NCBI RefSeq assembly: GCF_022605725.1
Contig: NC_065567.1
Coordinates: forward strand, 24,717,127 to 24,781,126
Source of the DNA: Anthonomus grandis grandis
Lineage: Eukaryota > Arthropoda > Insecta > Coleoptera > Curculionidae
Reading direction: 5' to 3'
Length of the DNA: 64,000 nucleotides
Numbering within the stretch: the stretch's first letter is position 1; each line of letters starts with the position of its first letter. Below, one piece after another: positions 23,780 through 35,110 of this stretch. The notes beneath the pieces are model-generated. The model was not told where the DNA came from and searched no databases. It saw only the letters and a list, made by a program, of their open reading frames with translations. The translations under genes were made by a program, and so were the position numbers.

Positions 23780-24365
23780 TCTCAAATATTTGACAAAATT
23801 TTTCTGAAAAATTGTCCATATTATTCAATCTAAAAACGCTGTTTTTATACTAAATATTTATATAAGAAATTATATCAAATTTAAATAAACAGTGTTATTA
23901 AATTGAATATTCAATATGTATTTTCTGCCAAAACATTTTTTTTCATCACCACAACCCATACCCCTCCATCCACCCCAAATATTTTTCCAGTGAGAAATTC
24001 TTTGGAAAAATCACTGCTTTTCGTCCATATTATCCATTCTAATAACGCTGGTTTTATACAAAATATATATACATATAAAATTATATCAAATTTTAATAAA
24101 CAGTGTTATTAAATTAAATATTCAATACGTACTTTCTGCCAAAACATTTTTTTTCATCACCACTACCCATACCCCCCACCCACCCCAAACATTTTCCCAG
24201 TAAGAAATTTTTTGGAAAAATCACTGTTTTTCGTGCATAATATCCAATCTAATAGCACTGTTTTTGTATTAAATATTTATTAATATACATTACATTATAC
24301 TAAATCTAAATAAATAAACTGTGTTATTAGATCGGATATTAACGACGAAACCAGCGTTAATTCAT
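23780..24365 (+). repeat. About 211-bp tandem repeat, 2.5 copies, with C-rich tracts
   Basis: The block ctgccaaaacattttttttcatcaccac starts near 23926 and 24138. Each copy is followed by a C-rich tract (catacccctccatccacccc; catacccccacccacccc) and then agtgagaaattctttggaaaaatcactg. The upstream half (ctgtttttata.taaatattta) occurs three times. A reverse-complement relic of the C-rich part is at 24400-24446. Confidence 0.85.
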
Positions 24366-24394
24366 AGATATTATTTAGGAAAACAATGATTTTT

Positions 24395-24450
24395 GAAAAC
24401 AATTTCTTACTGGTAAGTTGTGTGGGGTGGGTGGGGGGGGGGGGTAAGGA
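24395..24450. repeat. Inverted relic of the C-rich repeat with a long G tract
   Basis: The segment aatttcttactggtaagttgtgtggggtgggtgg followed by about 12 G complements the tail of the 23780-24365 repeat, so the cluster ends in an inverted partial copy. The G runs (gggg, ggg and a long G run) could form a G-quadruplex on this strand. Confidence 0.6.
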
Positions 24451-24589
24451 AAGAGTTAATTAAAACGGTTTTTTACTAGAAAATAACTGCTTGAGAAAAA
24501 AATGCTTTTTAAGAAAATTATAAGTGAAAATATACGTATATAATATACAATTCTGTTCTTAATAATATTAAAAAGTGTTTTTCGTACGT

Positions 24590-24790
24590 CGGGGAAAAAT
24601 TATATAATAGCATTCATCACTCGCTAAAAATGTGTTCCATAGTATTTCCTCAAGTTTTTTTCGTCATGGTCCTTAAAGGCAATCGTGAATTTCTTCTGAA
24701 TCGTTGTTAAGACACCAGTGATTTAGATCTTTATTTCCTTTAATTCAAGTATTAAAAATTGAATGAATAATAAAAAAAAAAAAAATAAGA
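24590..24790 (+). repeat. Dispersed repeat, copy 2
   Basis: Matches 20720-20935 in the same orientation: aaattatataatagcattc, then tcatggtccttaaag, ttcttctgaatcgttgttaagaca and tcctttaattcaagtattaaaaattgaa, about 70-80 percent alike by eye. Confidence 0.75.
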
Positions 24791-25247
24791 AAAATGAATG
24801 GTTTCTATAAAAGTCTGACTAATAACTAAAGTAATTTACCACCGCTCACGAAAAAAAAACAAAGTTTTAAAGAAACGGGTTGAAAAATCCAAAATGGGCC
24901 GGTATTTTACTGCAAAAGTAAATCTAATTTGTTAGGTAGGTCTTATTCGGTGAAAAGTTGATAAAGAAAATCTATTTATCATTTGGAGCACTTAACGCCG
25001 CTGAAAAGCTGCTGAAAAGTAGGTATTTAAGTTCTGTTCAAAGTATGTTTTAAGCTGCTTGCGATTTCTTTTCCCCCTTATCGATGTGAAGACTTATTGA
25101 TGTTCCACAAAGTTGCCTTTAGCCGGTGCTGCTTTCTGAATTGCACTCGACTGATAAATTATTAGTTTGCTTTTTTGAAAAGTACGATTGAATACAATCC
25201 GGGAAACTTTTGGCAATTTATTATAAAAGTTCAAACGAATAACTTAC
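24791..25247. other. Intron sequence downstream of GPCR exon (TM4)
   Basis: Part of the intron following the exon that ends at 25248. No exon, RNA gene or clear repeat seen. The next coding exon (ECL2/TM5) was not found in this window. Confidence 0.5.
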
Positions 25248-25462
25248 CGACACTGAAGAAATTATCCCACAAATCGGTCCTGCATAAATAAGCTTTTAGA
25301 TCGTCTTCAGTCCGTCCAACAATGACAATTGGCGGAGCTACTAGGGTCCGAATAATAAGGAGAACAGTAAAGAATGCAATGATTATCCCAAGTCTTTTCA
25401 GAAGGTTCATATCGGTGATCTTAATGGCTTTGGCTGACCGAACTCGGAAAATCACTGATATT
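25248..25462 (-). CDS. Orphan class C GPCR (GPR158/GPR179-related), exon with ICL2, TM4 and start of ECL2
   Basis: This 215-nt exon has acceptor ttatttcag before 25462 and donor GTAAGT from 25247. It opens in phase 2, one base completing the Arg codon of the previous exon, and closes in phase 1. It translates as (R)ISVIFRVRSAKAIKITD, then MNLLKRLGIIIAFFTVLLII, then RTLVAPPIVIVGRTEDDLKA, then YLCRTDLWDNFFSV. The first part is the second intracellular loop of this receptor group. The hydrophobic run GIIIAFFTVLLII is TM4. YLCRTDLW supplies the extracellular-loop-2 cysteine that normally pairs with the TM3 cysteine. The frame is open throughout and the two splice sites agree with the upstream exon. 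Assignment to the GPR158-like orphan class C group is from family knowledge. Which fly paralogue (smog, CG31760 or CG32447) it matches is not decided. Confidence 0.9.
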
Positions 25463-25599
25463 CTGAAATAACAAATAATGTTTTCTTTAAAGGGGGTTTG
25501 GACGATCGTTTTTCGCTTCAGGATAATAACGAAAAATAACGAGATGTTTCATAAATAAAATAAGCAAAAAAACTGTTAACGATTTTTATTATTATAGGT

Positions 25600-25780
25600 A
25601 ATTTATACTGAATGAGTTATTTATTTTAATAGATATTACGCTACTTATAGTAAAAAATATTGAAAAGAAGAGGAAAATAGACTTATTCACGTATTTAAAA
25701 AAAATATGAAGTTAAATGTTAACTTTCGTTATATTTAATTTAATGTAAGTTTAATAAGGATGAATCTATTGATCTCTCAG
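25600..25780 (+). repeat. Inverted repeat flanking the 171-bp satellite, left arm
   Basis: The segment containing gagttatttattttaatagatatta, cttatagtaaaaaatattgaaaaga, aatagacttattcacgtattta and ctttcgttatatttaatttaat is complementary, with small indels, to 33205-33385 on the far side of the satellite. It lies entirely in the GPCR intron. Confidence 0.8.
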
Positions 25781-26254
25781 CTCGTTTTTTCTCGTCAATA
25801 TCCTACCTAACTTTATTATGAATATTGAAAACACTGATGAAAAAACCCACTTATTTAATAAAAATATCTAAATTGAACCAACATTTCGGTAGTTAAATAA
25901 AATTAAATTAAAAATATGAAAAATATACTTATCCTTTCTAATTTCTCGTCTGCCTTTTGTTTAAATCTTGTTTTTAATTCATTATAAATTGTTATAATAA
26001 TTTTTTTATAAGTTACTTCTTTTAAAATTAAAAGGAGTTTGATCCTAATATAATGTAATGATAGAAGATATATGAATAAAATATATGTCAAATTATCAAT
26101 TAATTTTGAAAATACCCTGTGCTATCTCTCTGTTTAGTAAAGGAATCCATATACTTAAAATAAACCGAACAAGTAACTAGGCTTTTATCTTAATTTTTTT
26201 TTGCCAATTGTTAAATTAACTGGGATTTTTATTTTTTTTTTAATTTTTACAAAA
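25781..26254. other. Non-repeat intron sequence between left inverted repeat and satellite
   Basis: AT-rich. The minus-strand open frame at 25903-26091 has no motif. No matching segment is seen on the right side of the satellite, so the inverted-repeat structure is asymmetric. Confidence 0.5.
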
Positions 26255-29200
26255 CGAGAATTCGACTTTTCCACCTGTTTTCTATATCATCGTTTCATTT
26301 TTTAAATAGTGTTTGGATCGGCTGGAAATAGTGTTTTTCTCCCGTAATGTGTCTAATTAAACCCGAAAAACATCATTTGATTCCCACTTTCTTGTAATTT
26401 TTGAATTGAGATAAGAATATATAAACGAGAATTCGACTTTTCCACCTGTTTTCTATATCATCGTTTCATTTTCTAAATAGTGTTTGGATCGGCTGAAAAT
26501 AGTGTTTTTCTCCCGTAATGTGTCTAATTAAACCCGAAAAACATCATTTAGTTCCCAGTTTCTTGTAATTTTTAAATTGAGATAAGGATATAAAAACGAG
26601 AATTCGACTTTTCCACCTGTTTTCTATATCATCGTTTCATTTTCTAAATAGTGTTTGGATCGGCTGAAAATAGTGTTTTTCTCCCGTAATGTGTCTAATT
26701 AAACCCGAAAAACATCATTTAGTTCCCAGTTTCTTGTAATTTTTAAATTGAGATAAGGATATAAAAACGAGAATTCGACTTTTCCACCTGTTTTCTATAT
26801 CATCGTTTCATTTTCTAAATAGTGTTTGGATCGGCTGGAAATAGTGTTTTTCTCCCGTAATGTGTCTAATTACACCCAAAAAACATCATTTAGTTCCTAG
26901 TTTCTTGTAATTTTTAAATTGAGATAAGGATATAAAAACGGGAATTTGACTTTTCCACCTGTTTTCTATATCATCGTTTCATTTTCTAAATAGTGTTTGG
27001 ATCGGCTGGAAATAGTGTTTTTCTCCCGTAATGTATCTAATTAAACCCGAAAAACATCATTTAGTTCCCAGTTTCTTGTAATTTTTAAATTGAGATAAGG
27101 ATATAAAAACGAGAATTCGACTTTTCCACCTGTTTTCTATATCATCGTTTCATTTTCTAAATAGTGTTTGGATCGGCTGAAAATAGTGTTTTTCTCCCGT
27201 AATGTGTCTAATTAAACCCGAAAAACATCATTTAGTTCCCAGTTTCTTGTAATTTTTAAATTGAGATAAGGATATAAAAACGAGAATTCGACTTTTCCAC
27301 CTGTTTTCTATATCATCGTTTCATTTTCTAAATAGTGTTTGGATCGGCTGGAAATAGTGTTTTTCTCCCGTAATGTGTCTAATTACACCCAAAAAACATC
27401 ATTTAGTTCCTAGTTTCTTGTAATTTTTAAATTGAGATAAGGATATAAAAACGGGAATTTGACTTTTCCACCTGTTTTCTATATCATCGTTTCATTTTCT
27501 AAATAGTGTTTCGTTCGGCTGGAAATAGTGTTTTTCTCCCGTAATGTGTCTAATTAAACCCAAAAAACATGATTTAATTCCCAGTTTCTTGTAATTTTTA
27601 AATTGAGATAAGGATATAAAAACGAGAATTCGACTTTTCCACCTGTTTTCTATATCATCGTTTCATTTTCTAAATAGTGTTTGGATCGGCTGGAAATAGT
27701 GTTTTTCTCCCGTAATGTATCTAATTAAACCCGAAAAACATCATTTAGTTCCCAGTTTCTTGTAATTTTTAAATTGAGATAAGGATATAAAAACGAGAAT
27801 TCGACTTTTCCACCTGTTTTCTATATCATCGTTTCATTTTCTAAATAGTGTTTGGATCGGCTGAAAATAGTGTTTTTCTCCCGTAATGTGTCTAATTAAA
27901 CCCGAAAAACATCATTTAGTTCCCAGTTTCTTGTAATTTTTAAATTGAGATAAGGATATAAAAACGAGAATTCGACTTTTCCACCTGTTTTCTATATCAT
28001 CGTTTCATTTTCTAAATAGTGTTTGGATCGGCTGAAAATAGTGTTTTTCTCCCGTAATGTGTCTAATTAAACCCGAAAAACATCATTTAGTTCCCAGTTT
28101 CTTGTAATTTTTAAATTGAGATAAGGATATAAAAACGAGAATTCGACTTTTCCACCTGTTTTCTATATCATCGTTTCATTTTCTAAATAGTGTTTGGATC
28201 GGCTGGAAATAGTGTTTTTCTCCCGTAATGTGTCTAATTACACCCAAAAAACATCATTTAGTTCCTAGTTTCTTGTAATTTTTAAATTGAGATAAGGATA
28301 TAAAAACGGGAATTTGACTTTTCCACCTGTTTTCTATATCATCGTTTCATTTTCTAAATAGTGTTTCGTTCGGCTGGAAATAGTGTTTTTCTCCCGTAAT
28401 GTGTCTAATTAAACCCAAAAAACATGATTTAATTTCCAGTTTCTTGTAATTTTTAAATTGAGATAAGGATATAAAAACGAGAATTCGACTTTTCCACCTG
28501 TTTTCTATATCATCGTTTCATTTTCTAAATAGTGTTTGGATCGGCTGAAAATAGTGTTTTTCTCCCGTAATGTATCTAATTAAACCCGAAAAACATCATT
28601 TAGTTCCCAGTTTCTTGTAATTTTTAAATTGAGATAAGGATATAAAAACGAGAATTCGACTTTTCCACCTGTTTTCTATATCATCGTTTCATTTTCTAAA
28701 TAGTGTTTGGATCGGCTGAAAATAGTGTTTTTCTCCCGTAATGTGTCTAATTAAACCCGAAAAACATCATTTAGTTCCCAGTTTCTTGTAATTTTTAAAT
28801 TGAGATAAGGATATAAAAACGAGAATTCGACTTTTCCACCTGTTTTCTATATCATCGTTTCATTTTCTAAATAGTGTTTGGATCGGCTGAAAATAGTGTT
28901 TTTCTCCCGTAATGTGTCTAATTAAACCCGAAAAACATCATTTAGTTCCCAGTTTCTTGTAATTTTTAAATTGAGATAAGGATATAAAAACGAGAATTCG
29001 ACTTTTCCACCTGTTTTCTATATCATCGTTTCATTTTCTAAATAGTGTTTGGATCGGCTGAAAATAGTGTTTTTCTCCCGTAATGTGTCTAATTAAACCC
29101 GAAAAACATCATTTAGTTCCCAGTTTCTTGTAATTTTTAAATTGAGATAAGGATATAAAAACGAGAATTCGACTTTTCCACCTGTTTTCTATATCATCGT

Positions 29201-32200
29201 TTCATTTTCTAAATAGTGTTTGGATCGGCTGAAAATAGTGTTTTTCTCCCGTAATGTGTCTAATTAAACCCGAAAAACATCATTTAGTTCCCAGTTTCTT
29301 GTAATTTTTAAATTGAGATAAGGATATAAAAACGAGAATTCGACTTTTCCACCTGTTTTCTATATCATCGTTTCATTTTCTAAATAGTGTTTGGATCGGC
29401 TGAAAATAGTGTTTTTCTCCCGTAATGTGTCTAATTAAACCCGAAAAACATCATTTAGTTCCCAGTTTCTTGTAATTTTTAAATTGAGATAAGGATATAA
29501 AAACGAGAATTCGACTTTTCCACCTGTTTTCTATATCATCGTTTCATTTTCTAAATAGTGTTTGGATCGGCTGGAAATAGTGTTTTTCTCCCGTAATGTG
29601 TCTAATTACACCCAAAAAACATCATTTAGTTCCTAGTTTCTTGTAATTTTTAAATTGAGATAAGGATATAAAAACGGGAATTTGACTTTTCCACCTGTTT
29701 TCTATATCATCGTTTCATTTTCTAAATAGTGTTTCGTTCGGCTGGAAATAGTGTTTTTCTCCCGTAATGTGTCTAATTAAACCCAAAAAACATGATTTAA
29801 TTCCCAGTTTCTTGTAATTTTTAAATTGAGATAAGGATATAAAAACGAGAATTCGACTTTTCCACCTGTTTTCTATATCATCGTTTCATTTTCTAAGTAG
29901 TGTTTGGATCGGCTGGAAATAGTGTTTTTCTGCCGTAATGTGTCTAATTAAACCCGAAAAACATAATTTAATTCCCAGTTTCTTGTAATTTTTAAATTGA
30001 GATAAGGATATAAAAACGAGAATTCGACTTTTCCACCTGTTTTCTATATCATCGTTTCATTTTCTAAATAGTGTTTGGATCGGCTGGAAATAGTGTTTTT
30101 CTCCCGTAATGTGTCTAATTACACCCAAAAAACATCATTTAGTTCCTAGTTTCTTGTAATTTTTAAATTGAGATAAGGATATAAAAACGGGAATTTGACT
30201 TTTCCACCTGTTTTCTATATCATCGTTTCATTTTCTAAGTAGTGTTTGGATCGGCTGGAAATAGTGTTTTTCTGCCGTAATGTGTCTAATTAAACCCAAA
30301 AAACATGATTTAATTCCCAGTTTCTTGTAATTTTTAAATTGAGATAAGGATATAAAAACGAGAATTCGACTTTTCCACCTGTTTTCTATATCATCGTTTC
30401 ATTTTCTAAATAGTGTTTGGATCGGCTGGAAATAGTGTTTTTCTCCCGTAATGTGTCTAATTACACCCAAAAAACATCATTTAGTTCCTAGTTTCTTGTA
30501 ATTTTTAAATTGAGATAAGGATATAAAAACGGGAATTTGACTTTTCCACCTGTTTTCTATATCATCGTTTCATTTTCTAAATAGTGTTTCGTTCGGCTGG
30601 AAATAGTGTTTTTCTCCCGTAATGTGTCTAATTAAACCCAAAAAACATGATTTAATTTCCAGTTTCTTGTAATTTTTAAATTGAGATAAGGATATAAAAA
30701 CGAGAATTCGACTTTTCCACCTGTTTTCTATATCATCGTTTCATTTTCTAAATAGTGTTTGGATCGGCTGAAAATAGTGTTTTTCTCCCGTAATGTGTCT
30801 AATTAAACCCGAAAAACATCATTTAGTTCCCAGTTTCTTGTAATTTTTAAATTGAGATAAGGATATAAAAACGAGAATTCGACTTTTCCACCTGTTTTCT
30901 ATATCATCGTTTCATTTTCTAAATAGTGTTTGGATCGGCTGAAAATAGTGTTTTTCTCCCGTAATGTGTCTAATTAAACCCGAAAAACATCATTTAGTTC
31001 CCAGTTTCTTGTAATTTTTAAATTGAGATAAGGATATAAAAACGAGAATTCGACTTTTCCACCTGTTTTCTATATCATCGTTTCATTTTCTAAATAGTGT
31101 TTGGATCGGCTGGAAATAGTGTTTTTCTCCCGTAATGTGTCTAATTACACCCAAAAAACATCATTTAGTTCCTAGTTTCTTGTAATTTTTAAATTGAGAT
31201 AAGGATATAAAAACGGGAATTTGACTTTTCCACCTGTTTTCTATATCATCGTTTCATTTTCTAAATAGTGTTTCGTTCGGCTGGAAATAGTGTTTTTCTC
31301 CCGTAATGTGTCTAATTAAACCCAAAAAACATGATTTAATTTCCAGTTTCTTGTAATTTTTAAATTGAGATAAGGATATAAAAACGAGAATTCGACTTTT
31401 CCACCTGTTTTCTATATCATCGTTTCATTTTCTAAATAGTGTTTGGATCGGCTGAAAATAGTGTTTTTCTCCCGTAATGTATCTAATTAAACCCGAAAAA
31501 CATCATTTAGTTCCCAGTTTCTTGTAATTTTTAAATTGAGATAAGGATATAAAAACGAGAATTCGACTTTTCCACCTGTTTTCTATATCATCGTTTCATT
31601 TTCTAAATAGTGTTTGGATCGGCTGAAAATAGTGTTTTTCTCCCGTAATGTGTCTAATTAAACCCGAAAAACATCATTTAGTTCCCAGTTTCTTGTAATT
31701 TTTAAATTGAGATAAGGATATAAAAACGAGAATTCGACTTTTCCACCTGTTTTCTATATCATCGTTTCATTTTCTAAATAGTGTTTGGATCGGCTGAAAA
31801 TAGTGTTTTTCTCCCGTAATGTGTCTAATTAAACCCGAAAAACATCATTTAGTTCCCAGTTTCTTGTAATTTTTAAATTGAGATAAGGATATAAAAACGA
31901 GAATTCGACTTTTCCACCTGTTTTCTATATCATCGTTTCATTTTCTAAATAGTGTTTGGATCGGCTGAAAATAGCGTTTTTCTCCCGTAATGTGTCTAAT
32001 TAAACCCGAAAAACATCATTTAGTTCCCAGTTTCTTGTAATTTTTAAATTGAGATAAGGATATAAAAACGAGAATTCGACTTTTCCACCTGTTTTCTATA
32101 TCATCGTTTCATTTTCTAAATAGTGTTTGGATCGGCTGAAAATAGTGTTTTTCTCCCGTAATGTGTCTAATTAAACCCGAAAAACATCATTTAGTTCCCA

Positions 32201-33190
32201 GTTTCTTGTAATTTTTAAATTGAGATAAGGATATAAAAACGAGAATTCGACTTTTCCACCTGTTTTCTATATCATCGTTTCATTTTCTAAATAGTGTTTG
32301 GATCGGCTGAAAATAGTGTTTTTCTCCCGTAATGTGTCTAATTAAACCCGAAAAACATCATTTAGTTCCCAGTTTCTTGTAATTTTTAAATTGAGATAAG
32401 GATATAAAAACGAGAATTCGACTTTTCCACCTGTTTTCTATATCATCGTTTCATTTTCTAAATAGTGTTTGGATCGGCTGGAAATAGTGTTTTTCTCCCG
32501 TAATGTGTCTAATTACACCCAAAAAACATCATTTAGTTCCTAGTTTCTTGTAATTTTTAAATTGAGATAAGGATATAAAAACGGGAATTTGACTTTTCCA
32601 CCTGTTTTCTATATCATCGTTTCATTTTCTAAATAGTGTTTCGTTCGGCTGGAAATAGTGTTTTTCTCCCGTAATGTGTCTAATTAAACCCAAAAAACAT
32701 GATTTAATTCCCAGTTTCTTGTAATTTTTAAATTGAGATAAGGATATAAAAACGAGAATTCGACTTTTCCACCTGTTTTCTATATCATCGTTTCATTTTC
32801 TAAGTAGTGTTTGGATCGGCTGGAAATAGTGTTTTTCTGCCGTAATGTGTCTAATTAAACCCGAAAAACATAATTTAATTCCCAGTTTCTTGTAATTTTT
32901 AAATTGAGAAAAGGATATATAAACGAGAATTCGACTTTTCCACCTGTTTTCTATATCATCGTTTCATTTTCTAAATAGTGTTTGGATCGGCTGGAAATAG
33001 TGTTTTTCTGCCGTAATGTGTCTAATTAAACCCGAAAAACATAATATAATTCCCATATTCTTGTAATTTTCAAATTGAGATAAGGATATATAAACGAGAA
33101 TTCGACTTTTCCACCTGTTTTCTATATTATCGTTTCATTTTCTCAATAGTGTTTTTCTCCCGTAATGTGTCTAATTATACCAAAAAAACA
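26255..33190 (+). repeat. 171-bp satellite array, about 40.5 units, inside a GPCR intron
   Basis: Successive copies of cgagaattcgacttttccac begin every 171 bp with no drift: 26255, 26426, 26597, 26768 and onward to 33095, exactly 40 periods later. The last unit is partial, with a deletion in its middle. Inner units are nearly identical and edge units (first, and last two) are the most diverged, as expected under unequal exchange. Four recurring unit types can be told apart. A has gatcggctgaaaat and aaacccg. B has ctggaaat, tacaccca and gttccta. C has cgggaatttgac at its start, cgttcggctgg and catgatttaatt. D has aagtagtg, tctgccg and cataatttaatt. There is no open frame of note. Confidence 0.98.
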
Positions 33191-33204
33191 TAATTTTATT
33201 CTCA

Positions 33205-33385
33205 TCCTTTTACTGAACTTATATTAAATTAAATATAACGAAAGGTATCATTAAACATTTAAGTTCTTTTAAATACGTGAAAGTCTATTTTCATCTTTTC
33301 AATCATTGAACAATGAGTACTTTTCTAAATTAATTTTTTCTATAAGTGACATAATACCCAACAAAATAAGTAACTCATTATGAAT
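33205..33385 (-). repeat. Inverted repeat flanking the 171-bp satellite, right arm
   Basis: Reverse complement of 25600-25780. Shared blocks are attaaattaaatataacgaaagg, aaatacgtgaaagtctatttt and taagtgacataataccc..aacaaaataagtaactcatta. It starts directly after the last truncated satellite unit. Confidence 0.8.
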
Positions 33386-34369
33386 TAGTCATAACAATAC
33401 AGATTTTAATTATGTAACTAAAGAAAAGAGCCTTTTTGCATTTTAATTTCAGTACAATATGCATAAAACTCATAATAATTGAAAACTGGCCGCATTCGAA
33501 CATAAGCAGCCAAACAAATAACAACTAATTATTCTGCTAAAATTACTTTAATTAATTAGAGTTAAATATATACGATGCCTTGTTTTAATAATATGCATTG
33601 AATAAATAAATTTGCTTCAAAAACTTGCTTTACATATTTAAACTATGCACAACTAATTATATCTCCGTCTCAGTCAAAAAAATGGTAATAAACTAAAGCG
33701 ACTAAAATATGTAGATTTTCAATTAAATAAATCTAATTGTCTTGGTTTTAAAGCGAAGCAGTCGCAAATTTAGTCAAAAACTTTTAAACTTATTAATTAC
33801 AGACACGGGCTCTAAGGAAATGCAAGTGCTTTTAATGGAGCTGACTACGTGTAAATTGTTTTATTGTTTCACTCTTTAACACTCTTCAAAGCGCCCTTTA
33901 AAAGGGAAATCTTTAAACCTCGTCTCCTAATTACAAACGCTAAAGACGAATCTGAATGTTTAATAAACCTTAGAAATAAGTTTTTAAAACTATATTATCA
34001 AGAAGTTGTTGATCATTCCAAATCGATTGATTAAATTATTATCGAAATAGCTTACAGCGAGCTGAACTTTCCCAATTAGCTTAGTAAAATCGATTTCCAT
34101 ATTCAGTCTCATACTTTACGTAAACAGAGGCAATTTAAATTAAATTATCACAGTTTCCATATGGTCAGGATGTAGTGGGATAAATTGCATAATGATAAAC
34201 TGCGATAGAATCAATTTAATGTATTAAGTTAATATTTTTAACTTCAACTTTCTTGCCATTCAATGCATCTAAAGAAATGCGAAATCCTTTCTAGCGTAAA
34301 GCTAAAGCAACTATAAATATTTATATAAAGATTACCTTGTTTGCGTGAAAGTTTAAGGTTTTAACTTAC
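33386..34369. other. GPCR intron, mostly unique
   Basis: No additional exon, repeat or RNA gene supported in about 1 kb between the satellite flank and the TM3 exon. Confidence 0.5.
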
Positions 34370-34479
34370 CGCCATGTTTTAAGCATTAATGCTCCATAAG
34401 TTAAAGAAAATCCAATTTCTCGTAGCCAGATACGTGCGGTGCAGAAGTAGATGGTCGGCTTGAAGTACGTTACAATCAT
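34370..34479 (-). CDS. Orphan class C GPCR, exon with ECL1 and TM3
   Basis: This 110-nt exon has acceptor ttattttccag before 34479 and donor GTAAGT from 34369. It opens in phase 0 and closes in phase 2. It encodes MIVTYFKPTIYFCTARIW followed by LREIGFSLTYGALMLKTWR. The cysteine in YFCTARIW is the conserved TM3 cysteine of class C receptors; GFSLTYGALMLKTWR is the TM3 end and its intracellular boundary, highly characteristic of the GPR158-related orphan group. The junction codon is split as CG|A, giving Arg across the 8.9-kb intron to 25462. That intron holds the 171-bp satellite. Confidence 0.92.
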
Positions 34480-35110
34480 CTGGAAAATAACAGTAAAATA
34501 ATTCAAGCGGTCTAACAAATTCAATAAGGAAAACCTTACAAAATGTTCTCATACATTTTAAAAATATTTCCTGATGAAAGACCGGTATTTCCGTGGCGAT
34601 TGAAAAGGATCCCTTTTGTCTTACGTGCTCGGCTTTTGTAGATATTACTATAACGGATTTCCTTTAGCTGGGATTATAATTTTGAAGACAAATTACATAA
34701 AAATAATTGAAAATAACATCATATCCATTTAAGTTATGCATTAAACAAATTAGGAAGAATTGCTAAAAATTAGTAAACGACCATTAAGAATTCATGAGGT
34801 TAATTTAAAAAAATATATACTGAAAGTCGCATCACATCCATTTAAGTTATGCACTAATTCACTTGAGCTTTCTAATATTAAATGCTGTTTTTTATACGTT
34901 GAGGTAGAATTATATAATAGCATTCATGACTCGCTAAAATAGTATTTTAACAAATTTCTTTCATTCTTAATTTCTCATTTATTCCAGGGATTTGGAGTCC
35001 TAGTAAATTCAAGAATTAAAAATACTTCAAATGCTTGGAATACTGAAGTAGTTACTCCAGATGTCTGGAACTAATAAAATATGAGTTTAAAATACTGGAA
35101 TAAACCCAGT
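34480..35110. other. GPCR intron with dispersed repeat, copy 3
   Basis: Bases 34885-35000 (gtagaattatataatagcattcatgactcgctaaaa ... ttccagggatttggagtcc) match the dispersed repeat at 20720 and 24590. Around 34712 and 34828 are two copies of a short catcacatccatttaagttatgca motif, also found near 38404 and 39480. No coding frame is supported. Confidence 0.6.

Noticed and set aside
25903..26091. Minus-strand frame containing IYNELK, reminiscent of a receptor TM5 motif
   Set aside because: It lies upstream of the TM4 exon in gene order and the surrounding residues do not fit a membrane segment; chance match.
27490..27520. CENP-B-box-like sequence in type C units (ttcgttcggctggaaat)
   Set aside because: Only partly similar to the vertebrate box, spacing is wrong, present in only some units, and the host looks like an insect.
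26255..33190. CRISPR-like regular repeats
   Set aside because: Units are contiguous 171-bp copies with no unique spacers, in a eukaryotic intron.
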